Source: CAZMXS01 sp964570325
GTDB lineage: Bacteria; Verrucomicrobiota; Kiritimatiellia; CAIQIC01; CAZMXS01
NCBI GenBank assembly: GCA_964570325.1
Contig: CAZMXS010000001.1
Span: 100,526 to 164,525, forward strand
Direction: 5' to 3'
Length of the DNA stretch: 64,000 nt
This document shows positions 16,946 to 27,124 of the stretch, piece after piece. The notes under the pieces are model-generated. The model was not told where the DNA came from and did not search any database. It saw only the letters and a list, made by a program, of their open reading frames with translations. Position 1 is the first letter of the stretch. The number at the start of each line of letters is the position of its first letter. Both the position numbers and the translations under genes were made by a program.

Positions 16946-19900
16946 ATGCGAACAATGCACTTTGGAAGCAAGCGGTCACGCGACGGAAGGCAGATCATCA
17001 GCGGCATGGGATTATCCATCCTGCTCATTGCCGGTCCGGCTTTTGGCACGGGCTGGATTTCGCCCAATGCCAATAACAACCCCACCCGTTGGGATAATGA
17101 GACTTTGGCGCGCGATAGCAACGTGATCACTTATGCCAGTTGCACACCGAGTAAAACCGGCTGGGGCCAGGCACTAGAACTTTACTGTGACCCCATCAAG
17201 TGCCGGCGCATCCGCGTGAACGCTGATTATCAGCCGGGTGTCAGCTCGGTTCGCCTGGAAATCAGGCTGTATCCCAGCGGCACCTGGCAAAACATTTATG
17301 AGGGCTCATTCAGCAACCAGGACTGGCAGATCGTCACTTTCAACACCACGAACATCAGCGGGGCGCGCTGGACCTGGAATTTCACGGACACCATCACTTT
17401 CTGGCTCTATGAGCTGGAGTTTTTCGAGGAGGGCGCGACGATCACCGTGCCCGCCTGCGAAACGCTGGACGCCAGCTCGGTCGAGGGAACCACGGTCATC
17501 CTGCACGGCAACCTGACCGATGATGGCGGCGACCTGTGCCAGTGGCGCATGCAATACGGCCTGACTTCGAGCTACTCCACCAACACGGAGTGGGTTGGCA
17601 ACGAGGTGGCGCCAACCCATTTCAGCAAGCTGCTGGTGGATCTGCCGACCAACACCACCTACCATTTTCGCGCCCAGGTGCAAAACAGCGCGGGCATCGC
17701 CAGCGGCGAGGACAAGGAGTTCACCACCGGCCCGCCGGCCACCGGCTGGATTTCGCCGTCCGGCTCCAGCAACGACACCGGCAACTGGGAATACCGGGAA
17801 CGGGCTTACGACGACAACGTGGCAACGGTAGCCCGTTGCCGGCATCCCATGGGCAACCCGGTCTGGTCGCCCTACATCTACCTGACCCATTCGATTATGA
17901 TCTGCGACGGAATCGAGTTCTACGCGCGCCGCACCGCGGAGTTCGACATGGGTGAGGTCGGCGTTCTGCGCAACGGCGCCTGGACCAACGTGTTCAGCGC
18001 CAACTTCACCAACCATGTCTGGACCGAGGCCTGGTTCCCGAAAGGCACGGTCACTCAGGCCCGCGCGCGCTTCCGGCTGACGTCCACCAGCTACGGCCTG
18101 GACTACGAACTCAATGAATTCAAGTTCCACCGGCTCGTGGACACGATCATCTCCGGCCGCTTCAACGGCAATACGCCCGTTACGCTCGTCATCAACGGCG
18201 TGACCAACAACACGTTCACGAATTTCACCACCAACGTGTTCAGCTTCGCCGTGTCGGTCGGCGCCGGCAGCAAGATCTTGATCTTCTACAACGACAACAA
18301 TCCGGCCACGAACAACGGCGCCGTGGTGACGCTCGCCACCGGCTACAACATGACCGACCTGGACCTGACGGACGGCGAGCTCATCGTCCGCAACGACTAC
18401 GGGAGCGGCCTGAGCAACGCGGACCTGATTCAGGCCACCACCGGCGATGCGGATATTCCCTACAGCTACAGCGGAACATCCATCATCGTCTCCAATGCCG
18501 CCCTCAACGTGCCGGCCGGCCACACCTATGCGCCCGGCACCAACTCGCTCACGCTCTACAGCAATCTGGTCTACAACGGCACGCTCAACAATACATCCGG
18601 CACGGTGACTTTCGCCGGGAACACCCGCATCACCGGCAAGGCCGACGCGTCCTTCTACAACGTGACGGTCGCCGGCACGCTTTACGCGCCGACGGGAACG
18701 ATGTCCGTCGCCGGCAACTGGGTCAATAACGGCTCGTTCTCCAACAACAGCGGCACGGTGAACTTCAACGGCAACACCACCATCTCCGGCACGCGGACAT
18801 CCCTCTTCCACAACGTCACCATCTCCGGCAACCTGGGTGCGCCGGCCGTGATGGGCGTCGCCGGCAACTGGGTCAATAACGGCGCGTTCTCCAACAACCT
18901 CGGCCAGGTAATCTTCAACGGCAACACCACCATCAGCGGGTCCAGCGACACCACCTTCGACGACCTGACGATCGCCGCCGGGGCGACGCTGACCGGCCCA
19001 TCCGGCACGCTGACCGTCAACGGCAACTGGAACAATGCGGGCGGCGCCTATAACCACAATAACGGCACGGTCGTCATCGGCGGCACAACCGCCAGCACCA
19101 ACTCGGGCAACACCACCTTCTACAACCTCGCCTGCACCACCCCGGGCCGGGCGATCTATTTCACCCCGGGTTCCACCCAGACGGTCGCCGGCACGTTCAC
19201 GATGGCCGGCGACAGCACCTCCCAGATCCTGCTGCGTTCGACGGTGGCGGGCAGCAAATGGAAGCTGGACCTGCCCAATACCGACCAGTCCGTGACCTAT
19301 GTCAATGTGCGCGACTCGGACGCTTTGAACCACACGGTCACCGTCTCCGGTGGCACGGACAGCGGCAACAACAACGCCAACTGGATTTTCGCCTCGAGCC
19401 GCTACTGGGTCGGCGGGACCGGCAATTGGTCGGATACCAACCACTGGTCGCTGACTTCCGGCGGCCCCGGCGGCGCGTCCGTCCCGACCACCAACCAGCT
19501 CGCTATCTTCAACTCCGCCTCGGGCACCGGCACGGCCACGATCAACGTCCCCGCGAACATCAAGGGCTTGAGCATTCTCGCCGGCACGACGATGACCATC
19601 GCCGAAGGGACAAACTTGTTCACAGTCGGCACGGCCGGCTGGGAACAGAAGGGCGGCACCTACACCGGCGGCAGCGGCACGCTGACCGTCAACGGCACGT
19701 TCCTGCTGACCAACGGCACGTTCACGGCGCCGTCCGGCCTCTTCTCCCTGAGCGGCAACTTCACCCGCCGGGGCGGCACCTATAACCCCAATGGCGGTAC
19801 GATCGCGTTCGACGGCTCGACGCTGATCACCCAGACCGTCACCAACAGTTTCGCAAACGTGATCATCAACGGTGAATTGACCGCCCCGGCCTACCTGATC

Positions 19901-22900
19901 ATCAACAGCAATTTTGTCAACAACGGCACATTCAACGCCGGCGCCGGCATCGTGCGCTTCGCCAGCAACACCGTCGTCAGCGGCGCCAGCACGAGCGTGT
20001 TCAACAACCTGCTGATCACCGGGCAATTCACGTCCCATAGCAACTGGCTCAGCATTGCCAACAGTCTGACCAACAACGGCACGTTCAACGCCAATGGCGG
20101 GACGGTCGCGTTCACCGGCTGGACCATGCTCGGCGGCAACAGCACCTCGCAGTTCAACAACGTGGTGATCAACGGCTGGCTGACGCCCGGCGCGACGCGA
20201 CCGATAATGGTCGCGGGGGACTGGATCAACAACGGCAACTTCTACCACAACGACGGGTCCGTGATCTTCAACGGGGCCAGCGCCATCAGCGGCACGAACG
20301 TCACGGTCTTCAATAATTTCACCATCGCGGGCGCGGTCACCGCGCCCGCCGGCGAGATGCGCGTCGCCGGCAACTGGGTCAACAACGGAGCGTTCAACGC
20401 GAACGGCGGCATGGTCACGTTCAACGGCCAGACCACGATCAGCGGCGCCAGTTCCAACCAGTTCAACCACGTCACCCTGTGGGGCAACCTGACGGCCCCG
20501 ACCGGAACGATCTATGTCGCGGGCAACTGGATCAACGACGGATCGTTCACCCATAATAATGGCACGGTCTTCTTCAACGGGACCAGCCTGATCGGCGGTG
20601 GCGTGGTCACAACGTTTAAAAACGTGATCATCGGCGCGGACGCCGCCGTGACCGGCCCCGCCTCCACCCTGAACGTCGCCGGCAACTGGAACGGCAGCGC
20701 CGGCTATTATTACAACAACGGCGGCCGCGTGATCCTGCCCGGCACGACCACACAATGGGTCTCCACCGGCGGCGCCTGGCTCAACGGCACCAACAACTGG
20801 AAGAACAACTGGGGCACCCTGATCGTATCCAACGGCTCCGCCGGCGGCGTCTATTTCACCGACGGCTTCAAGGCGAACTACTTCATTGACACCGTGCCCG
20901 GCTCAACCCTCTATTTCCGAACGCAGGAGGAAGTCACCAACGTCTATGAGTTCGGCGCCGTCGGCGGGTTGACCTTGCAGGGTTCGTCATCCCAGCGGAT
21001 CATCCTGCGCCGCTACGGCGGCTCCGGCACAAACCAGTGGGAATTGACGCCCACCGCCGCGAGCTTTAACTGGACAGTCAATTATGTGGACGTTCAGAAC
21101 TCGGTCAACTCGGGATCCAGCGCCATTTACCCGACCAATTCGCTGGACTCCGGCAATACGGAGAATTGGTTCGTGCCCACGCTCGTCGAGTTCGGCTGGC
21201 TCTACGCCATCGGCCGCGACGGCGCGGTTACCGTGCGCTGGAAGACGGAGTCCGAGGTCAACAACGCCGGCTTCAACGTGTACCGGGCGCCGGCCGCCGA
21301 CGGGCCGTACGCGCGACTCAACCCGACGCTGATCCGCGGGCTGGGCAACTCGGTCATGGGCGGGGAATACAAGTTCGAGGACGGCGCAGCGACCAACGGC
21401 GCGACCTATTATTATCTGGTCGAAAGCGTCGAGTATGATGGCCGCGCGCAATTGTTCGGGCCGTCCGCGGCGCAGCCCGGACGCGACAGCGACGGCGACG
21501 GCATGACCGACGACTGGGAGGATTTCTACGGGCTGGACAAGGGGCTGGACGACGCGGGCGGCAACCCCGACGGCGACGGCTGGACCAACCTCCAGGAGTT
21601 CCAGCGCGACACCAACCCGTACCAGGATGAAGGCGAAACGGGCGCAGGCGGGGGCGGCGGCCCGCCGACCGCCGGCGGGGCGGACCTCTACAAGCTGACG
21701 GTTGACGCGGACGGCATCTACCGGCTCGACGCTGCGTACCTCTCGACCTATACCACCAACCTCGCCGCTTGGGTCGTCAGCAATATCCACATTTTCTGCC
21801 AGGGGGCGGCCATCCCACTGCTTTATCACGACGAGGACGACGCCGCCTTCGGCACTAATGACTATGTTGAGTTTTTTGGCCGCGGCCTGAACACGCGCTT
21901 CTCCGGCGATAATATCTACTGGCTCTGCCCGTGGACCAATGCCGGCCCCATCATGCCCGCTGTCGGCAACGGCAGCGGAACCCTGCAAACGACCGCGCCG
22001 TTCACCGAACACTTCGAAGAAAACGCGTACTACGAACCGGAATTGCCGGACGAATATCCGGATGACGACCACTGGTTCTTCTACGACAGCCTCTGGGTCA
22101 TCGGCCCGGAAACCAATACGCTCGACTTCTTCCCGACGTTGTCCGGCGTCGCCGGCGGCAGTGCCACCGGGCTGTTGACGGTGGCCTTGCGCGGCCTGAA
22201 CGAGGGGACCAATACCGTCCGAGTATGGCTGAATGGCGCGGCTTGCCCCGACGCGGTCTGGACCGGTCTGCACCAGTATGCCTATGCGGCGCCGATCAGC
22301 CAGGCCGGCCTGCTCGAAGGCACAAACACGGTGACGCTTTCGCTGATCGGCGACGAGGAAACATTCAGCCGCGATGTGCTGATCAACTGGTTTGAAATCG
22401 CCTACACGCGCGACCTCACGGCGGCAAACGGCGCCCTGCTCTTCACCAATCGGGCCGGCGGCGCGGCGGCCTGGCAGGTCGGCGGCTTCGCCGCCGCCGA
22501 CGTACGGGTACTGCGCGTGGGCGACACCGGCGATGTCGCCGTCGCGGTGGTGACCAACGTCACCGTCAGCGGCGCGGGCCCCTACGCGGCGGTTTTCGCC
22601 GACAACGCGCCGGCGGGCGCGGCTTATGCCTTGGCCGCCGCCAACGCCCTTCGCCGCCCGGCCGCCTGCGTTGCAGAAGAATCGTCGAACCTGCGCAGCG
22701 CAACCAACCAGGCCGACTACCTCATCATCGCCTACGAGCCGTTCCGCGAGACACTCGCCCCGTTGATTGCCGACCGTGCCGCGCGCGGCCTGAACGTCAA
22801 AGTCGTCGGCTTGACCGATGTGTACGACGATTTCAACTTCGGGATTCGGAGTCCGTACGCCATCCGCGATTTCCTGGACTACGCCCGACAGTATTGGCGG

Positions 22901-24982
22901 AAACCGGCCCCCATGTACGTCCTGTTCGCCGGCGACACCTCCTATGATTACCGCGACTATGAGGACGTTGGCGCGGTTGATTACCTGCCCACGAAGATGA
23001 TCCACGATGTCTTCGGCGAGGTTCCGTCCGACAACTGGTTTGTTTCGCTGGTCGCAACCAACACCGGCTCGGAAGACATGTTTGTCGGGCGTTTCCCCGC
23101 GCGCTCCACCAACGACCTGGCGCGTATGATCCAGAAAACGCTCGATTATGAAGCCGCGGATCCCGAGGCGCCCTGGGCGCGGCGCGCGGCGTTCGTGGCC
23201 GATAATGGGGATCCCGAATATGAGCGCATCTGCGCGGCCACGGCCGGCTGGCTGCCAACCCACTACGTCGCCACCAACATCTGGGTCCGGACCTACGCGC
23301 AGCCCACCGACTGCCGGCCGGAGATCCTGGCCGCGTTCAACAGCGGCGCGCTGCTGATCGAGTACGCCGGACATGGCTCCTACAGCAAGTGGGCGCACGA
23401 GGGCATCTTCCGCAACGAGGACATTGCCGCCCTCACCAACGCCGCGACCACGCCGCTGGTCGTTACGCCCACCTGCATGAACGGTTACTTCGTCACCCCG
23501 GCTCACTACAACCGCGAGTGCATGGCCGAACAGCTCATACGAACGAACCGCGTCGGCGCCGCCGCCTGCCTCTCGCCATCCGGCTGGTCGGCGCCGCCTG
23601 AACAGCGCGTGCTGGCCGAGGGGCTCTTCCAGGCGATTTTCGCGGAGGGCGCCTTCGAAGCCGGCCCGGCGGTCGCGCGCGCGAAGCAGCTCCTGCTTGA
23701 ACAGCACGGCACCAACGGCCTGATGGTGGCCAATACTTACGTTCTCTTCGGCGACCCGGCCCTGCGCCTGCGCCGGTGGTCCGGCTATGTGTACGACACG
23801 AACGCGCCGGCCGTCACCGCCGTCAACCCGACTAACGGCTCGATCGCCGCCGATCCGGCCGGCGCCATCCGCGTGACCTTCAGCAAGCCAATGAACGACA
23901 TCGCCACGCGCACGGCATTTGCCCTCGATCCGCCAGCCGCCGGCGCGTTCCAGTGGGACGGGAACACCCTCGTGTTCCAACCGGAAGCGGCCCTGACGCC
24001 GTTCGTCACCTACACCGTCACGCTTCACGACACCGCCTGCGACCGCACCGGCCACCGGCTGGCGGCGGACTATACCTTCGCCTTCACGCCCACGCGCTGG
24101 ACGGCCGCCGGCACAATCGCCTACGCCGGGTTGCAGTCCGGTTTGATCTACATCTTCGGCGTCGCAACGGAGGACGACTGGCGTCCCGGCGCCACGCCCG
24201 CCCTGATTTCACAGCCGGGCGCCTACACGCTTGACCGGCCGGGCAATACGCCGATGTGGCTGCGCGCGTTCCGCGACACCAACGGCAACGGCCTCCTGGA
24301 CCCCATGGAGGCCCGCGGGGAATATATCGGGAATCCGGTGATGCTGACCCATGACTTGAATGTGGACATTACCCTCGTGGACCCCGACGCGGACAGCGAC
24401 GGCCTGCCCGACTGGGTCGAGGACAACGGCGGCATTTACTACGGCGCCACGCGCACCGGCAGCAACCCAAACAACGCCGACACCGATGGCGACGGCATCC
24501 CCGACGCCACCGAGGTAAATGTTTACAACAGCAATCCCGCCAATGCGGACACGGATAAGGACGGGCTGGACGACAGCGCCGAGCTGCTGGCGGGCACCAA
24601 CCTGCGCAACTGGGACACCGACGGCGATCTGGTCGGCGACTATCAGGAACTGTTTGTTTACGGGACCGACCCCCTGAAAGCCGACACCGACGCCGACCAC
24701 ATCTGGGACGGCGACGAATTGATTGCCGGCACCAGCCCGACCAACGGTCTGGACTTCCTCCACGTCACGCAATATGAAACGGCAGACGGCGCCGAATTCA
24801 CTTTCACCTGGGAGACGCGGAGCAACCGCTGGTATGACCTCCAGGGCGCGCCGGACATCTTCGATTCCGCGACCTGGACCACACTCGAAACACGGCTGGG
24901 CGACGGCGCGACCGTTACCGCCACCAACACGCCGGCCCCCGATCTGCGCTTTTTCTGGATTAACGTGCGGCCGGCGGAGTAG
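16946..24982 (+). CDS. Giant secreted protein: repeat stalk plus gingipain-type (C25) cysteine peptidase
   Basis: A 2678-residue exported protein. The ATG at 16946 follows GGGAGGG; an in-frame ATG at 16913 lacks a site. Domains in order: signal peptide (1-36); two related jelly-roll-like modules opening TGWISP, with an FN3-like module between them; a stalk of about ten 50-60-residue repeats (about 530-1260); another FN3-like module; a calcium-loop pair; a C25 peptidase (about 1920-2280) with His2143 in YAGHGS and Cys2177 in PTCMNGYF; a SbsA-type Ig module; four or five thrombospondin-3-like calcium repeats (about 2480-2600); and a short C-terminal sandwich. A type IX secretion signal is not evident. 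It probably acts at the cell surface or in the matrix. Family and catalytic dyad are clear; the target is unknown. Confidence 0.9.
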   Translation: MRTMHFGSKRSRDGRQIISGMGLSILLIAGPAFGTGWISPNANNNPTRWDNETLARDSNVITYASCTPSKTGWGQALELYCDPIKCRRIRVNADYQPGVSSVRLEIRLYPSGTWQNIYEGSFSNQDWQIVTFNTTNISGARWTWNFTDTITFWLYELEFFEEGATITVPACETLDASSVEGTTVILHGNLTDDGGDLCQWRMQYGLTSSYSTNTEWVGNEVAPTHFSKLLVDLPTNTTYHFRAQVQNSAGIASGEDKEFTTGPPATGWISPSGSSNDTGNWEYRERAYDDNVATVARCRHPMGNPVWSPYIYLTHSIMICDGIEFYARRTAEFDMGEVGVLRNGAWTNVFSANFTNHVWTEAWFPKGTVTQARARFRLTSTSYGLDYELNEFKFHRLVDTIISGRFNGNTPVTLVINGVTNNTFTNFTTNVFSFAVSVGAGSKILIFYNDNNPATNNGAVVTLATGYNMTDLDLTDGELIVRNDYGSGLSNADLIQATTGDADIPYSYSGTSIIVSNAALNVPAGHTYAPGTNSLTLYSNLVYNGTLNNTSGTVTFAGNTRITGKADASFYNVTVAGTLYAPTGTMSVAGNWVNNGSFSNNSGTVNFNGNTTISGTRTSLFHNVTISGNLGAPAVMGVAGNWVNNGAFSNNLGQVIFNGNTTISGSSDTTFDDLTIAAGATLTGPSGTLTVNGNWNNAGGAYNHNNGTVVIGGTTASTNSGNTTFYNLACTTPGRAIYFTPGSTQTVAGTFTMAGDSTSQILLRSTVAGSKWKLDLPNTDQSVTYVNVRDSDALNHTVTVSGGTDSGNNNANWIFASSRYWVGGTGNWSDTNHWSLTSGGPGGASVPTTNQLAIFNSASGTGTATINVPANIKGLSILAGTTMTIAEGTNLFTVGTAGWEQKGGTYTGGSGTLTVNGTFLLTNGTFTAPSGLFSLSGNFTRRGGTYNPNGGTIAFDGSTLITQTVTNSFANVIINGELTAPAYLIINSNFVNNGTFNAGAGIVRFASNTVVSGASTSVFNNLLITGQFTSHSNWLSIANSLTNNGTFNANGGTVAFTGWTMLGGNSTSQFNNVVINGWLTPGATRPIMVAGDWINNGNFYHNDGSVIFNGASAISGTNVTVFNNFTIAGAVTAPAGEMRVAGNWVNNGAFNANGGMVTFNGQTTISGASSNQFNHVTLWGNLTAPTGTIYVAGNWINDGSFTHNNGTVFFNGTSLIGGGVVTTFKNVIIGADAAVTGPASTLNVAGNWNGSAGYYYNNGGRVILPGTTTQWVSTGGAWLNGTNNWKNNWGTLIVSNGSAGGVYFTDGFKANYFIDTVPGSTLYFRTQEEVTNVYEFGAVGGLTLQGSSSQRIILRRYGGSGTNQWELTPTAASFNWTVNYVDVQNSVNSGSSAIYPTNSLDSGNTENWFVPTLVEFGWLYAIGRDGAVTVRWKTESEVNNAGFNVYRAPAADGPYARLNPTLIRGLGNSVMGGEYKFEDGAATNGATYYYLVESVEYDGRAQLFGPSAAQPGRDSDGDGMTDDWEDFYGLDKGLDDAGGNPDGDGWTNLQEFQRDTNPYQDEGETGAGGGGGPPTAGGADLYKLTVDADGIYRLDAAYLSTYTTNLAAWVVSNIHIFCQGAAIPLLYHDEDDAAFGTNDYVEFFGRGLNTRFSGDNIYWLCPWTNAGPIMPAVGNGSGTLQTTAPFTEHFEENAYYEPELPDEYPDDDHWFFYDSLWVIGPETNTLDFFPTLSGVAGGSATGLLTVALRGLNEGTNTVRVWLNGAACPDAVWTGLHQYAYAAPISQAGLLEGTNTVTLSLIGDEETFSRDVLINWFEIAYTRDLTAANGALLFTNRAGGAAAWQVGGFAAADVRVLRVGDTGDVAVAVVTNVTVSGAGPYAAVFADNAPAGAAYALAAANALRRPAACVAEESSNLRSATNQADYLIIAYEPFRETLAPLIADRAARGLNVKVVGLTDVYDDFNFGIRSPYAIRDFLDYARQYWRKPAPMYVLFAGDTSYDYRDYEDVGAVDYLPTKMIHDVFGEVPSDNWFVSLVATNTGSEDMFVGRFPARSTNDLARMIQKTLDYEAADPEAPWARRAAFVADNGDPEYERICAATAGWLPTHYVATNIWVRTYAQPTDCRPEILAAFNSGALLIEYAGHGSYSKWAHEGIFRNEDIAALTNAATTPLVVTPTCMNGYFVTPAHYNRECMAEQLIRTNRVGAAACLSPSGWSAPPEQRVLAEGLFQAIFAEGAFEAGPAVARAKQLLLEQHGTNGLMVANTYVLFGDPALRLRRWSGYVYDTNAPAVTAVNPTNGSIAADPAGAIRVTFSKPMNDIATRTAFALDPPAAGAFQWDGNTLVFQPEAALTPFVTYTVTLHDTACDRTGHRLAADYTFAFTPTRWTAAGTIAYAGLQSGLIYIFGVATEDDWRPGATPALISQPGAYTLDRPGNTPMWLRAFRDTNGNGLLDPMEARGEYIGNPVMLTHDLNVDITLVDPDADSDGLPDWVEDNGGIYYGATRTGSNPNNADTDGDGIPDATEVNVYNSNPANADTDKDGLDDSAELLAGTNLRNWDTDGDLVGDYQELFVYGTDPLKADTDADHIWDGDELIAGTSPTNGLDFLHVTQYETADGAEFTFTWETRSNRWYDLQGAPDIFDSATWTTLETRLGDGATVTATNTPAPDLRFFWINVRPAE
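18540..20730 (+). repeat. Protein-coding stalk repeats of about 150-200 bp
   Basis: About ten diverged units encode a repeat built as VAGNWxNNGxFxNNxGTVxFNGxTxISG, then a spacer, then FxNVxIxGxLxAP. Neighbouring units keep near-identical DNA words such as GCCGGCAACTGGGTCAATAA, which suggests recent duplication or conversion within the array. Boundaries are approximate. The units resemble beta-helix or adhesin-stalk repeats. Confidence 0.75.
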
Positions 24983-24992
24983 CGGGCAATCC

Positions 24993-25826
24993 ATGCCGGA
25001 GTCCGCATCCAAACCGATTCAGGAGCTGCCGACCCGGCTGGCCGGGTTCCCTTTCACGTTACAATTTTATGATCCTGCGCTGAAATCACAGGCGGCCCGG
25101 CAGGTGCCCTTGGCGCGGCACGCCGGCGCGCGCGATTCAGTCACGCTGATGGTGCTTCCCCCAACGCGCGGCGCCGCGCGGGCACGGCGCCGGAGCATGA
25201 CGGTTCGACTGGATGGCGTCGGAGGTTATTCCGGCGAGTTTGATCCGGTTACCCGCCGCGGTTGGATCCGCGTAGCGGAAGATCACCCGCTGGAGGCCCT
25301 CCTGAACGCCCTGCGCCGCATCGTGACCCTGCTCGTTTACCGGGAAGGCGGCGCCGTCATCCACGGCGCGGGTGTGCAGCGCGGGCGGCGGCTTTTCATC
25401 TTCTTCGGGCCCAGCGGCGCAGGCAAAACCACGGTCTGCGAGCTGTCGCCGGAAGCCAAGATTCTCAACGACGATCTGATGGCTGTGCGCCGGGTGAACG
25501 GCCGAGCGCGGGTGTGGCCCATGCCCTGCCGCCGCCCGGCCCCGGCCCGACCGCCCGCGGGCGACGATGGCCGGGAGCCCGCGCTCCTGATTGAATTGCG
25601 GCAAGCCCGCAAGACCTACCTGCAACGCCTGCCGCCCGCGCTCGCGCTGGCGCGGGTGCTGGCCCTGCCGGCCGAACCGAGCAACCCGCAAGCGACGCTG
25701 GAGATTCTGGAGCGCCTGGTCCGCCAAACCCCCTGTTACCGGCTGTATTTTACCCGGACTCCGGATTTCTGGGGCCCGATCGAGTCCTTGTTGGCCAACC
25801 CACGGAGACAAGCCGATGTCCGGTGA
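24993..25826 (+). CDS. HprK-related kinase of a RiPP-like cluster
   Basis: A 277-residue protein related to HPr kinase/phosphorylase. Walker A is GPSGAGKT (139-146), followed by ILNDDLMAVRR (Asp160-Asp161), the acidic motif of HprK-like and PEP-carboxykinase-like folds. It lacks the N-terminal domain of true HprK, as in HprK-like enzymes of lasso peptide loci, some of which phosphorylate the precursor peptide. Its stop overlaps the PqqD-like gene by 11 bases, and it heads the five-gene group 24993-28433. I infer that it phosphorylates the peptide encoded at 27121 or a partner protein. It begins only 10 bases after the giant peptidase gene, so it may share that transcript. Confidence 0.82.
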   Translation: MPESASKPIQELPTRLAGFPFTLQFYDPALKSQAARQVPLARHAGARDSVTLMVLPPTRGAARARRRSMTVRLDGVGGYSGEFDPVTRRGWIRVAEDHPLEALLNALRRIVTLLVYREGGAVIHGAGVQRGRRLFIFFGPSGAGKTTVCELSPEAKILNDDLMAVRRVNGRARVWPMPCRRPAPARPPAGDDGREPALLIELRQARKTYLQRLPPALALARVLALPAEPSNPQATLEILERLVRQTPCYRLYFTRTPDFWGPIESLLANPRRQADVR

Positions 25827-26106
25827 GATTTTCCAGCGATCCCCGCGCGCCGTGCATCGGGTTGTTGACGGCGAGGCCGTCATTGTCGAACCGGCGATCG
25901 GCATGGTCACCATCTTGAACGATGTCGGCGCGCGAGTCTGGGAATCGCTGGACGGGCGGCAGTCCGCGGCAGAAATCGCCGCCGCCATCGCGGAGGAATA
26001 CGCGGTGCCCCCCGCCGAGGCCGCGGCCGACGTGACCGCTTTTCTGGCGGAGTTGATGGAAAAGGGATTGATCAATCGGCATGACGACCGCGGTAATAAA
26101 AACTGA
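25816..26106 (+). CDS. PqqD-family peptide-recognition protein (RRE)
   Basis: A 96-residue PqqD-like winged helix-turn-helix protein. The ATG at 25816 follows GGAG. Recognisable elements are RSPRAVHRVVDGEAVIVEP, then TILNDVGARVWESLDGRQSAAEIAAAIAEEY and VTAFLAELMEKGLI, the standard order for this family. PqqD-like domains bind the leader of a precursor peptide and deliver it to the modifying enzyme. The gene overlaps both the kinase (11 bases) and the radical SAM gene (26 bases), which implies translational coupling and a shared pathway. Confidence 0.9.
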   Translation: MSGEIFQRSPRAVHRVVDGEAVIVEPAIGMVTILNDVGARVWESLDGRQSAAEIAAAIAEEYAVPPAEAAADVTAFLAELMEKGLINRHDDRGNKN

Positions 26107-27124
26107 TGCGGATCCCTATCAGGCGATCCTGCGCAAAACCTTTGAACGGCGCATCCCGTTCACGGCGCATTGGGAACTCACCTACCGCTGCAATTTCAAA
26201 TGCCTGCATTGTTTTAACCGAAATCATCCGGCGGAAGGCGAACTGACCCAGACCGAAATCGAGCGGGTGCTCGATGAATTGGCCGCGGCCGGCACGCTCT
26301 ACTTGACCTTCACCGGTGGCGAGATCCTGTTGCGTCCGGATTTTCTGCCCATACTGCGCGCGGCCCGCCGGCGCAATTTCGCGCTGCGCCTGCTGACCAA
26401 TGGCGCGCTCCTCACCCCGACCCTCGCGGATGAAATCGCGGCGCTGGGCGTCGCCGGCGTGGACATCAGCCTGCACACACTCGATCCGAGAATCCATGAC
26501 CATTTGACCGGCGCGCCCGGAACGCATCCGGCCGTCCTTGCGGCGATCGCGGCCTGCCGCGCGCGCGGCATTCCGCTTAACATCAAGTTCATCTTGACCC
26601 GCCACAATCAAGGGGAGTATGACCGGGTTGCGGAATACGCCGCCGCCTGCGGGGCGCGCGTGGTGATGGATTACGTCCTGGTGCCCGCCGACGACGGCGC
26701 ACCGGTCATGGCGCGCCATGGGTTGAACGAAGCGGAAATTAGCGCCTTCATCGCCGCGCACGCCGCCCGACCGCCCGTCGCCTTGAGTTTGCCGAACGGC
26801 AACGACCCCATCTGCGGCGCGGGCGCCAACGCATGCTGCATCAATCCATACGGCGAAGTGTTTCCCTGCCTGGCCCTGCGGCGCAGTGTCGGCAACCTGC
26901 GCAATCGGTCATTTATGAACATCTGGCATGGGCCCGCCCTTGACAGCATACGGAATACGACCTATTCTAGTTTCGTCGAGTGCAACGGTTGCCGGGACGC
27001 CGTTTTTTGTATGCGGTGCCCTGGAGTGGCGTTGGCGGAAACCGGGCAGACCACCGGGCGGGCGCCGACAATCTGCCAGGCCGCCCGGGCCGCGCACGCA
27101 GCCGCCGAGCAAATACAGCAATGA
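26081..27124 (+). CDS. Radical SAM-SPASM peptide-modifying enzyme
   Basis: A 347-residue radical SAM protein. The cluster motif C-x3-C-x2-C is at Cys37, Cys41 and Cys44 (YRCNFKCLHCFN), followed by the glycine-rich FTGGEILLRPDF. A C-terminal SPASM region contains CCINPYGEVFPC, then C-x2-C-x5-C-x2-C (CNGCRDAVFCMRC) and a last Cys near residue 334, which fits two auxiliary iron-sulfur clusters. Enzymes of this type with a PqqD partner install carbon-carbon or thioether crosslinks in RiPP precursors. Its stop overlaps the ATG of the 54-residue peptide (ATGA), which strongly suggests that peptide is the substrate. Confidence 0.9.
   Translation: MTTAVIKTDADPYQAILRKTFERRIPFTAHWELTYRCNFKCLHCFNRNHPAEGELTQTEIERVLDELAAAGTLYLTFTGGEILLRPDFLPILRAARRRNFALRLLTNGALLTPTLADEIAALGVAGVDISLHTLDPRIHDHLTGAPGTHPAVLAAIAACRARGIPLNIKFILTRHNQGEYDRVAEYAAACGARVVMDYVLVPADDGAPVMARHGLNEAEISAFIAAHAARPPVALSLPNGNDPICGAGANACCINPYGEVFPCLALRRSVGNLRNRSFMNIWHGPALDSIRNTTYSSFVECNGCRDAVFCMRCPGVALAETGQTTGRAPTICQAARAAHAAAEQIQQ

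Noticed and set aside
17306..20755. A 1149-codon open frame on the minus strand opposite the giant gene
   Set aside because: It is antisense to the repeat stalk. GC-rich third positions remove stop codons from the opposite strand, and the translation is a repetitive V-A-G-D-rich string with no domain. The plus-strand reading has clear domains.
20987..24055. A 1022-codon open frame on the minus strand opposite the C25 peptidase
   Set aside because: Same cause. The plus strand encodes an intact catalytic dyad, and the antisense product has no recognisable motif.
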